This document shows, one piece after another, positions 49,103 through 55,426 of a stretch of DNA of 55,426 bases (its first letter is position 1; each line of letters begins with the position of its first letter). The stretch is from a virus. Under the pieces are notes generated by a model. It did not search any database. It saw nothing but the letters and a program-made list of their open reading frames with translations, and had not been told where the DNA came from. Location of the stretch: positions 1 through 55,426 of IMG/VR virus record IMGVR_UViG_3300008261_000237; one strand, 5' to 3'. Both the position numbers and the translations under genes were made by a program.

Positions 49103-51724
49103 ATGTCCAGTATTAACGATATAAAAGACTTATATACCCAAATTAAAGTTTCAGAAACAAAAGGAACCTTTTTATCTGAGCAGAGTTTTGATATTGGACC
49201 TGGACATAAGGGAGCACAAAAAACTCAGAAGTTATATAATAAGGGTTCAAGGACTGATAACCCACATGAGAAAGAGCAGTTTTTAAAGAGAACTGGACCA
49301 CAACTTCCTTTGGCAAAGGCAAAACCAGGAATGCAAGTTGCTGGATATGAACCAGAGGGTGATATTGTAGATGAAGCACACTACAATCCAGTAACCAAAA
49401 AGATTCAAGATAAACCAGCATCTAGAGAAGAAATTGAATCTTTGGCAGCAAAAGCAAGAACCAAGAAAAAAGTAAGAAAACCACTTGGTTCTATTCGCAA
49501 AAATAGTGAGACTTTTAAACCATCTTCTCCAGAAGAAGCAAAGGAAAACAAGAGAAATTGGGATGAATATTGGGAAGGTTCTTGGAAAAATAAAGAGCAG
49601 AAGGAAGAATATGTTTCTGAAGCAAAAGGAATGAGTAAAGATGAGATGTCATCAATTCTTAAAGGACACAAGTATTCTAAAAAGGAACTTCTAGATATGA
49701 GCAAAAAGTCAACTAAAGAAGGCAGACACGGTGAGGCTGCTGCATTTTATCAAGAATTTGAAAAAGAAGAGTATATTGCAGAAAGAGAAATGTCATCTAC
49801 AGAAATGAAAAAAGAGAAAAAGTTAAAGAAAAAGTATGATACTTCAGGAATGAAGAAGAGTATGATTGACCAATATGGAAAGGAAAAAGGTACGCAAATC
49901 TATTTTGCAACTATCCGTAAGCAAGCAATGGAAGATTCATTTGAACCAGATGGTGAGCAACTTGATGAGATTGCACCTTTAGTTGCTGCTGGACTTGCTG
50001 CTGGTGGTGCTGCTCTAGGAGCAATGGCATTAAATAAGGCAAAAAACAAAGTTAATAGTGCAATTGATGGTGCAAGAAAAACCTCACCAATAGGTGGTGA
50101 TAGATACTCAAAACAATTGCAACAACTTCGTCAGTCATTTGATTATGATGATGCTTATGCTTATATTATTGAAATGCTAGTTGCTGCTGATTATGCAGAA
50201 GATTATGAAGCAGCAGAAGTAATGTTTGAGCACATTAGTGATGAGTTCACTTCAGTAATTCTTGAAGAGTATATTGAAGAGAAAGCAAGAGGAACTAGAA
50301 AGAAGACAACAGTTCACGCATACGATGTTGACGAGACCCTATTCGGACACGGTAAAAAGGGCAAACCAAACGTTCAAGTCCACGTAAATGATGCATCTGG
50401 AAAGAGAGTTAAGAGTCTAAGCAATCAAGAGTTTAATACTCATAAACTTGATAAAGGACATTCATATGACTTCAGTGAATTCCAAAGTGCTAAAAAATTC
50501 TCCCAAACTGCTAGTCCAAACAAAAAAGTAATTAAAGACATTAAGAGAAAGCAGGCAAGAGGACAAAACGTTCATCTAATCACTGCTCGTTCTAAGTTTG
50601 ACAATCCAAGTGAATTCCAAGGGCATCTTAAGAAGCACGGAGTTGATGTAGAAAAGTCTAATATTCACTACACTGGTGGAATGAGAGGTGGTGATATTGG
50701 CAAGAAAAAAGTTGATGTTGCTAACGCAGTAGCAAAGAAAAGTGGTGCTAAGAGCATTCATATGTATGATGATGCTGCTAAAGTCCACAAAGCGTTTGAA
50801 GCAGAAAAGAAAGAAAAACCAAAATCAAAGAAAATCAAAACTCATATGGTTGCACCTGATAAGAGTGGTGAATCAAGAGTTCGTTCTTACCAAGCAACTA
50901 AGAATGAAGAGATGACTTCTTATGAATATTGGAAGCAGTTTATTAATGAAGCATCTGATCCAAAAAAAGATGTTGGTGCTAGAATGGGCAATGCAATTAC
51001 AAATACATTAAAAGATGTTGCAACTGGCACAGGAAAAGATATTGTCAATTTAGCAACGACTGGAAAATTTAAAGATACTCCAGAAAGACAAAGACTTAGA
51101 CAAGGAGTTTCTAACTTTACTGCCTCTTCTCAAAATGCTTTGAATAAACTTGGTGGTTATCCAACGACAAAACCAACATCAGCAAAAACAAAACCAGCAA
51201 CAGCAAAACCAAAATCAATGACCGCAGACTCAGGAAGGGGTGGTGATGCTGCTTTCCGTGCAGGTGGAGGAAATGCTGCACTCAAACCAGGAATGAACAG
51301 ACAACAAGTTCAAGCAGCAGGAATGTCGGCATTAAGAGCAAAACCAAAAGTCGGTAATATTCCTTCCCAAGAAGGAACTGGTAAAGCAGGTCCATCTGAT
51401 ACAAAACCAAGTAAAGTAATTGATGCAAAAAATATTGCTGGTAAGCAACAAAAAGTATCTACTAACAAAGCATACGATGCAAAACTTGGTGGATTCAAAG
51501 CAAGTGCTACTTATGGTGACAAAGGACAAAGAATGATTCGTGCAAATCTTGGTAATGCTGGAGTCAATCAAGTAAAAGCAGGAAAGGCAAAAGTTGGGCA
51601 GTCTTATGGTGCAACATTGGGTGGTGTCAAAGGAAACGTAAAGTATGATGCAAAAGGAAATAGAAGTTTCCAAGCACTACAAAAACCAGCAGCACCAGCA
51701 AAACCATCAAAGCCAGTAAAGTGA
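49103..51724 (+). CDS. Large internal virion protein with HAD phosphatase-like domain
   Basis: An 873-residue basic protein. N-terminus SSINDIKDLYTQIKVSE resembles a second type of head-targeting start also seen at 52801. Residues about 235-295 hold KKYDTSGMKKSMIDQYGKEK. A hydrophobic Ala/Gly stretch (LVAAGLAAGGAALGAMALNK) lies at about 293. Residues about 405-575 are HAD-like: HAYDVDETLF (DxDxT), HLITARS, then KKKVDVANAVAKKSGAKS and MYDDAAKV. An in-frame ATG at 50912 begins a second targeting-like peptide (TSYEYWKQFINEA), followed by a low-complexity Lys/Ala/Pro tail with two related repeats (KLGGFKASATYGDKGQRM, TLGGVKGNVKYDAKGNRS). Probably processed by gp21 and packaged with DNA (inference). 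Confidence 0.7.
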   Translation: MSSINDIKDLYTQIKVSETKGTFLSEQSFDIGPGHKGAQKTQKLYNKGSRTDNPHEKEQFLKRTGPQLPLAKAKPGMQVAGYEPEGDIVDEAHYNPVTKKIQDKPASREEIESLAAKARTKKKVRKPLGSIRKNSETFKPSSPEEAKENKRNWDEYWEGSWKNKEQKEEYVSEAKGMSKDEMSSILKGHKYSKKELLDMSKKSTKEGRHGEAAAFYQEFEKEEYIAEREMSSTEMKKEKKLKKKYDTSGMKKSMIDQYGKEKGTQIYFATIRKQAMEDSFEPDGEQLDEIAPLVAAGLAAGGAALGAMALNKAKNKVNSAIDGARKTSPIGGDRYSKQLQQLRQSFDYDDAYAYIIEMLVAADYAEDYEAAEVMFEHISDEFTSVILEEYIEEKARGTRKKTTVHAYDVDETLFGHGKKGKPNVQVHVNDASGKRVKSLSNQEFNTHKLDKGHSYDFSEFQSAKKFSQTASPNKKVIKDIKRKQARGQNVHLITARSKFDNPSEFQGHLKKHGVDVEKSNIHYTGGMRGGDIGKKKVDVANAVAKKSGAKSIHMYDDAAKVHKAFEAEKKEKPKSKKIKTHMVAPDKSGESRVRSYQATKNEEMTSYEYWKQFINEASDPKKDVGARMGNAITNTLKDVATGTGKDIVNLATTGKFKDTPERQRLRQGVSNFTASSQNALNKLGGYPTTKPTSAKTKPATAKPKSMTADSGRGGDAAFRAGGGNAALKPGMNRQQVQAAGMSALRAKPKVGNIPSQEGTGKAGPSDTKPSKVIDAKNIAGKQQKVSTNKAYDAKLGGFKASATYGDKGQRMIRANLGNAGVNQVKAGKAKVGQSYGATLGGVKGNVKYDAKGNRSFQALQKPAAPAKPSKPVK
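50912..50953 (+). other. Internal capsid-targeting-like peptide in the 49103 gene
   Basis: In-frame ATG (residue 604) followed by TSYEYWKQFINEA. It has the aromatic-rich form and the I-N-E/A cleavage site of the N-terminal targeting peptides elsewhere in the window. Confidence 0.55.
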
Positions 51725-51725
51725 T

Positions 51726-52331
51726 ATGAAAACTTTTTTAGAATTTTACGAAGAGGCATCACAAATACAAGAATTTTTGAATTTGTTTGGGTCAAAACCA
51801 AAACCAAGTTCAAAACCAAATACAAAAGTTCTTGCATATAAGAACTATAAATCTGGTGAACTTGATAAATCTACTGGAAAATTTACTCAAAGAGCACATA
51901 ATCCAGAAGAACAAAAACGTTATGGTTGGAAACCAGTAAAGGCATCTGTGTATGCTCCTGGAGATAAGTTTACCCCGAATAAAACTACAGCAACTGGTGA
52001 TCCCCATAATTGGACTACCAGAAATGCTGCAGTTCCCTTCAAGCATAAAGAAGGGCAAGCACCAAAAGGACAGGAGGGTAAACCTTCTGTCCCATATGGT
52101 TCTAAACTTAAGTTGACTGCAAAACCAATGGGTCGAGATACTAAGTCAACAACAGCAAAGATTAATGATGTGGGTGATTTTGGTAGAACAGGAAATGTCA
52201 ATAAAGACGTTTCATTTGATGTATCACCACAAATTACAAAAGATATTGCAGGAGCAAACACAACCCCAGAGAAGTGGGGTAAAAGAATGGTCTATGCGAG
52301 AGTTTCTGCCGCACCAAAACCAAATAAATGA
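51726..52331 (+). CDS. Capsid-targeted protein with double-psi-barrel-like domain
   Basis: A 201-residue protein beginning MKTFLEFYEEA, a T4-type capsid-targeting start. Residues about 72-185 show a 3D/RlpA-like order: ASVYAPGDKFTPNKTTATGD, VPYGSKLKLT, TAKINDVGDFGRTG and VSFDVSPQITKDIAG. In RlpA and 3D proteins the matching NDxGxF and hydrophobic LS strands form a double-psi barrel, often with glycan-strand cleaving activity. Catalytic residues cannot be assigned with certainty. It starts immediately after the previous stop. A packaged cell-wall enzyme is a possibility. Confidence 0.6.
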   Translation: MKTFLEFYEEASQIQEFLNLFGSKPKPSSKPNTKVLAYKNYKSGELDKSTGKFTQRAHNPEEQKRYGWKPVKASVYAPGDKFTPNKTTATGDPHNWTTRNAAVPFKHKEGQAPKGQEGKPSVPYGSKLKLTAKPMGRDTKSTTAKINDVGDFGRTGNVNKDVSFDVSPQITKDIAGANTTPEKWGKRMVYARVSAAPKPNK

Positions 52332-52732
52332 AATTGAATTTTTCATTTGGTCATAAAAAACCAGATAAAAAACAAATTATTATTGTAAGTATAGTTTGTT
52401 CTATATTAATATCTACATTATCCCAATGTACTGGTACTTCTGAGAATAACCTTTGGGATTTACTTGACGAGATTCAAAGAAACTACTTTCCACAAACTGC
52501 TTTAAATGAAGTGATTCGTCAAGACCCTAATAAGATAGGAAGAAGAGTTGAACGTGATGTAAATAATGCGATACATCAAGTTACTCCAGAATATTACCAA
52601 ATTATTGAAGAATCAAACAAAAAATATAAACCAAAGTATATAGAAAAAGAATCAGATAGCAGTGAAGCACAGAAATTGCTTGGCGGAGAGATGCGAATCT
52701 GTGCTCCTTGGGTGATTGATTGTACTAATTAA
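52328..52732 (+). CDS. Membrane-anchored protein of unknown function
   Basis: A 134-residue protein with a basic start (KKPDKKQ), one membrane segment (IIIVSIVCSILISTLSQC, residues about 16-33) and a soluble charged domain with three Cys overall in the last part and after the segment. LSQC is a poor lipobox, so an inner-membrane anchor is likelier than a lipoprotein. Overlaps the previous gene by four bases. A spanin-like or envelope role is possible but unproven. Confidence 0.6.
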   Translation: MKLNFSFGHKKPDKKQIIIVSIVCSILISTLSQCTGTSENNLWDLLDEIQRNYFPQTALNEVIRQDPNKIGRRVERDVNNAIHQVTPEYYQIIEESNKKYKPKYIEKESDSSEAQKLLGGEMRICAPWVIDCTN

Positions 52733-52745
52733 TAATAGTATTAAG

Positions 52746-52764
52746 GATAAATAAAGAATAAATA
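52746..52764 (+). promoter_or_regulatory. Two tandem late octamers before the 52801 gene
   Basis: GATAAATA (52746-52753) and AATAAATA (52757-52764), ending 36 nt before the ATG. Confidence 0.5.
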
Positions 52765-52800
52765 TATTTATAAAGAGTACTTTTTACTACCCTCGGTAAG

Positions 52801-54246
52801 ATGAATAAGGAAGATTTTGGTGCGGTTAAAAATTTATATGAATCTATTATTAATGAAGCTCCTTTAAGGGATGAACCACTTTGGGATGGTCCTAATGATA
52901 AACCAGCAGGACCATCAAAGCCAAAACCGACAACAGCAAAACCAGATATATTTGCTAGAAGTAGAGAGACTGCAAATAGATTGGGTCTTCAGGCAACTGC
53001 TAGAAATCTAGCAGGTCCAACTGCTGCTACTGCTCTTGGGGCAAAACCAACTTCAGTTACTCCAGCAAAACCAGGAACATCATCCCCCGCAAATGCAACA
53101 ACAGCACAAAAAATTAAGGGTGGAATGGACGTTTATAAGTCCCAAGTTAAGTCTGGAGATGTAAAAGGTGCGGAGGCAACTGGTAAAGCAACTTGGGCAG
53201 CAGCAAATCCAAAACTTGCTGCTGCGGCTGCTGAAAGAGACCGCACAAGAGGAACAAGTGCAACAACCAATCCTCTTATGCAGGACATGAAATCCAAACT
53301 TTCTGCTCCAAAATCATTATCACCAACTGCAACAACAACAGCATTTGCAAAACCAACTCCAGCATTATCTTCATCTACTCCTGCAGTTCAATCTGCAGGT
53401 TCTACATCTGCTGCTAAACCAACATCCAATCAAACTGCAACTGCATTCTCAAGTCCTTCTTTAGTAAAACCAACACCTTCGACTTCTCCTATCAAAAAAC
53501 CAGGAGCAGTTATGTCATCTTTCGAATGGGGAACTATGTCAACTATTAAAGATATTTCAAATTTATATTCTTCAATCTATGAAGGAAAGAAAAAAGACCA
53601 AGATGGAGATAATGATAATGACTTTGCAGATGTCCAGATTGCAAGAATGATGGCATCTGGAATGTCAAGAGCAGAAGCAATCGCAGCAGTTAAAAATAAA
53701 GAATATAATGAAGAATATGAATTAGATGAAGCAACCAGAATGAGAAAAGAACTTGGTAAAGAAGGTGAGACAAGAGTTCGTGGAGAACTTGCTGCACGTT
53801 CAAGAGCATTCAAACGTTCTGGCAGTGTAGATAAGACCATCGCAGCAGCAGAAAGAGGTGCTGACCGTCCTTACGTTAAGCACAAACGTGATGAGTCTGA
53901 TGCAGACCGTAAGAAGAGAGAAGAAAAGCAAAGCAGAACTCTAAGAGGTCTTGCTTCCTCAAGGAGAGGGTCTGTTAGAGATAGACCAAGAGTAGAACTC
54001 AGAGGATATGCTGCTAAAGTAGAAGGTTCAGATAAAGACTTGCAAAGAGCAAGATCATCGGCAATGTCCGCAGGAACTCTAACTCCAAAAGAGAAGAAGC
54101 AATTAGGTGAAGAATATACAGTTTATGAAATTGTAGCATCATACCTTCTAGAGAACAACTTTGCAGAAACACTCAACGATGCAAATGTAATCATTGAAAA
54201 TATGAGTGAAAATTGGGTTGCTCAAATTTTAGAGTCTTTTGAGTGA
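52801..54246 (+). CDS. Ala/Pro/Thr-rich internal virion protein with two targeting-like motifs
   Basis: A 481-residue protein. It begins with KNLYESIINEAP (site I-N-E/A). Residues about 30-240 are low-complexity Ala/Thr/Pro/Ser with many KPT units, probably disordered. A second motif at about 240-255, STIKDISNLYSSIYEG, resembles the N-terminus at 49103 and has an I-Y-E/G site. Then comes DGDNDNDFADVQIARMMASG, a repeated cyanophage virion motif, a basic helical part (RKKREEKQSRTLRGLASSRR) and an acidic end (NDANVIIENMSENWVAQILE). Probably a processed head-interior protein. Confidence 0.65.
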   Translation: MNKEDFGAVKNLYESIINEAPLRDEPLWDGPNDKPAGPSKPKPTTAKPDIFARSRETANRLGLQATARNLAGPTAATALGAKPTSVTPAKPGTSSPANATTAQKIKGGMDVYKSQVKSGDVKGAEATGKATWAAANPKLAAAAAERDRTRGTSATTNPLMQDMKSKLSAPKSLSPTATTTAFAKPTPALSSSTPAVQSAGSTSAAKPTSNQTATAFSSPSLVKPTPSTSPIKKPGAVMSSFEWGTMSTIKDISNLYSSIYEGKKKDQDGDNDNDFADVQIARMMASGMSRAEAIAAVKNKEYNEEYELDEATRMRKELGKEGETRVRGELAARSRAFKRSGSVDKTIAAAERGADRPYVKHKRDESDADRKKREEKQSRTLRGLASSRRGSVRDRPRVELRGYAAKVEGSDKDLQRARSSAMSAGTLTPKEKKQLGEEYTVYEIVASYLLENNFAETLNDANVIIENMSENWVAQILESFE

Positions 54247-54264
54247 TAAATTTCACATAATCCT

Positions 54265-54291
54265 ACACCCTCTTGACGGGGGTGTTTTTTT
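54265..54291 (+). terminator. Intrinsic terminator
   Basis: 8-bp stem ACACCCTC / GGGGGTGT (one T-G pair) with a TTGAC loop, followed by seven T. Confidence 0.88.
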
Positions 54292-54297
54292 ATGACT

Positions 54298-54317
54298 AAA
54301 ATGACTCTGTGGAGTTT
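54298..54317 (+). repeat. Inverted near-copy of the 24478 motif
   Basis: Core ACTCTGTGGAGT, an ACTC/GAGT inverted repeat with a TGTG centre. Matches the reverse complement of 24478-24497 at 19 of 20 positions. Confidence 0.45.
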
Positions 54318-54333
54318 CAAGATTATTCTAGGT

Positions 54334-54341
54334 TCTAAATA
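54334..54341 (+). promoter_or_regulatory. Late promoter octamer TCTAAATA before the 54363 gene
   Basis: Late-like octamer 21 nt before the ATG. Confidence 0.5.
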
Positions 54342-54362
54342 ACTCAAAATAAATTACTTACT

Positions 54363-54788
54363 ATGAGTTATGAAAACCCTTGGAGATTCAATGGGGAAAT
54401 TTTTGAGTCTGATAATATTCAAGATAATTTTGGTTTTGTATATCTTATACACTGCGTTCCGACTGGTCGCAAGTATATTGGTAGAAAGTATTTCTGGAGT
54501 TTCCGCACACCAAGAGGAAAATCTAGAAAAGTTAAGTCAGAGTCCGATTGGAAGAAGTATTACGGATCCTGTCCTGAACTCAAGGTCGAAGTTAACCTTT
54601 GGGGAAAAGCATCCTTCAACAGAAGCATACTTAGCCTCCATAAAACAAAAGGAAAATGCAATTACGAAGAAACCAGACAACTCTTTGTAAATAATGTCTT
54701 GACAGAGGCACTTGACGATGGGACTCCTGCGTATTATAATTCTAATGTCCTAGGAAGATATTATCGGAAGGATTACTTTAATGAATGA
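54363..54788 (+). CDS. GIY-YIG-like endonuclease family protein
   Basis: A 141-residue protein. FVYLIHCVPTGRKYIGRKYF has the GIY...YIG spacing of GIY-YIG nucleases, followed by ESDWKKYYGSCPELKVEVNL, FNRSILSLHKTKGKCNYEET and RQLF, the order I recall from a phage 'putative endonuclease' family. The Glu in NYEET fits the metal-binding Glu. There is no extra DNA-binding domain, so a stand-alone homing role is uncertain. Own late octamer, after a terminator. Confidence 0.7.
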   Translation: MSYENPWRFNGEIFESDNIQDNFGFVYLIHCVPTGRKYIGRKYFWSFRTPRGKSRKVKSESDWKKYYGSCPELKVEVNLWGKASFNRSILSLHKTKGKCNYEETRQLFVNNVLTEALDDGTPAYYNSNVLGRYYRKDYFNE

Positions 54789-54978
54789 CTTAAAAGTTAA
54801 AAAAGTCTGCAATAGTCTGATTGAAGAACACATCAATCGTATGCACGAATTGTGTGATGAAGGTCGAATTAAAGATGCTGAAAGTGTCTATGGTGAGATT
54901 CGAGACTGGGTAATTCAAAAAGAAAATCTTGAAGTATTGTCCTTAGATTATATAAGCGGTTATTATTGCGATTTGTAA
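54781..54978 (+). CDS. Small 65-residue protein
   Basis: An acidic helical protein (CNSLIEEHINRMHELCDEGR, IKDAESVYGEIRDWVIQKEN) overlapping the end of the nuclease gene by eight bases. The helix pair resembles a single TPR-like hairpin. Function unknown. Confidence 0.6.
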   Translation: MNDLKVKKVCNSLIEEHINRMHELCDEGRIKDAESVYGEIRDWVIQKENLEVLSLDYISGYYCDL

Positions 54979-54982
54979 CAAA

Positions 54983-54990
54983 AATAAATA
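54983..54990 (+). promoter_or_regulatory. Late-like octamer AATAAATA
   Basis: Just after the 54781 gene, 35 nt before a small GTG frame at 55026 and 118 nt before the ATG at 55109. Confidence 0.35.
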
Positions 54991-55025
54991 ATAACTTATT
55001 ATGTATTTTATTATGAGAGTTTGAT

Positions 55026-55103
55026 GTGTTTTTAGAGCCGTGGAAAGTGCCCTCCGAGAGGTTGGGTGTACCCCCTTTCTATACGGATGTAGAGTTCAAT
55101 TAA
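55026..55103 (+). CDS. Possible 25-residue protein
   Basis: GTG-started frame FLEPWKVPSERLGVPPFYTD to a TAA at 55101. No clear ribosome site, but the composition looks like protein rather than random AT-rich translation (Trp, Pro, few Lys or Asn). It may be a leader peptide or the remnant of a longer gene. Confidence 0.3.
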   Translation: MFLEPWKVPSERLGVPPFYTDVEFN

Positions 55104-55108
55104 AATTA

Positions 55109-55426
55109 ATGCAATCTATCTTTACAGTAGCCCTGCCTCTCTTGGCAACGGTTACAACCAATGCGGCAACACTGCCATTCGTCAACTACAAGATGCAAGG
55201 ACCTCCACCTCCAGTGGAAAAAACTGCATCCTTTTCTGAGATTAAAAATTTGAATCTTGTAGATGAAAAGAAGACAGCAATCCGAGAGGTTGCTCCCGAA
55301 AAGCCAAAAGACAAAAGGCTAATTTGTAAAGGGTGTTCGGAACATGAACAACTTGCTGTGGATTATTTCCAAGAGCAAGGAATTAAAGACAGAAACGCCC
55401 TTGCTACTATCCTGGGCAATATTAAG
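55109..55426 (+). CDS. Secreted lysozyme-like protein, N-terminal part (runs off the window)
   Basis: The frame is open from the ATG at 55109 to the edge (106 codons). The start QSIFTVALPLLATVTTNAAT is a likely signal peptide cut after an Ala. A Pro/Lys linker follows, then LICKGCSEHEQLAVDYFQEQ and GIKDRNALATILGNIK. The last part fits the start of phage-tail-lysozyme or Slt-like domains (Y-F...A-A-x-I-L-G-N...). It could be a lysis enzyme exported by the host Sec system. The catalytic part lies outside the window. The preceding 5' region shows no good ribosome site. Confidence 0.55.
   Translation, partial: MQSIFTVALPLLATVTTNAATLPFVNYKMQGPPPPVEKTASFSEIKNLNLVDEKKTAIREVAPEKPKDKRLICKGCSEHEQLAVDYFQEQGIKDRNALATILGNIK

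Noticed and set aside
1-55426. CRISPR arrays, tRNA genes, insertion sequences
   Set aside because: Reading the intergenic stretches, I saw no regularly spaced direct repeats, no tRNA-like CCA-ended cloverleaf and no transposase or terminal inverted repeats. Almost all DNA is tightly packed + strand genes. A dedicated tRNA scan was not possible.

Overview
The window reads as the core of a T4-like contractile-tailed phage (myovirus), most probably a marine cyanophage of the Synechococcus/Prochlorococcus type. The evidence is the T4 gene order for neck, tail, head and replisome modules, all on the + strand of AT-rich DNA, together with genes that recur in cyanophages: MazG, a small heat-shock protein, a DUF3110 protein, a 2OG-Fe(II) oxygenase, NrdA/NrdB and a set of cyanophage-type virion proteins. 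No photosynthesis gene lies in the window, so the host is an inference. Both edges cut genes.

Layout. (1) 1-12 kb: a giant virion protein with a LamG-like domain, neck gp13 and gp14, gp15, terminase gp16/gp17 with a capsid-targeted protein between them, and a zinc-binding small protein. (2) 12-21.6 kb: sheath gp18, tube gp19, portal gp20, prohead core gp67, a gp68-position protein, two virion proteins, protease gp21, scaffold gp22 and capsid gp23. The gp22-gp23 stretch is damaged: gp22 lacks a proper start, gp23 lacks its N-terminus, and gp23 is interrupted by a frame-shifting deletion. (3) 21.6-38 kb: gp3, then recombination, replication and regulation: UvsY, UvsW, sigma gp55, gp47/gp46, clamp gp45, loader gp44/gp62, RegA, Hsp20, DNA polymerase gp43, UvsX, helicase gp41 and MazG. 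(4) 38-43.8 kb: a nuclease-like protein, two capsid-targeted proteins, small membrane proteins and virion proteins. (5) 43.8-49 kb: primase gp61, the oxygenase and NrdA/NrdB. (6) 49-55.4 kb: more capsid-targeted or internal proteins, a membrane protein, a GIY-YIG-like nuclease and the start of a secreted lysozyme-like protein.

Regulation can be read directly. An octamer like the T4 late promoter (TATAAATA, with CATAAATA, TCTAAATA and AATAAATA variants) sits about 18-40 nt before nearly every late gene or gene block, often overlapping the upstream stop codon. Four sigma70-like promoters precede the Sm-like gene at 31937 and the gp55, clamp and nrdA blocks. Several strong intrinsic terminators are followed at once by a late octamer.

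Most interesting: (a) a dispersed family of proteins starting with the T4-type capsid-targeting peptide (MK-x-[FY]-xx-F-I-x-E-A) joined to enzyme-like domains (nucleotidyltransferase, HAD phosphatase, double-psi barrel), which looks like a packaged and perhaps injected enzyme cargo; (b) a hairpin before 38028 that combines a terminator, a late promoter in its loop and a ribosome site in its 3' arm, a probable T4 gene e-like RNA switch; (c) a candidate small RNA of about 65 nt whose terminator contains the -35 box of the next promoter; (d) the broken gp22-gp23 locus.
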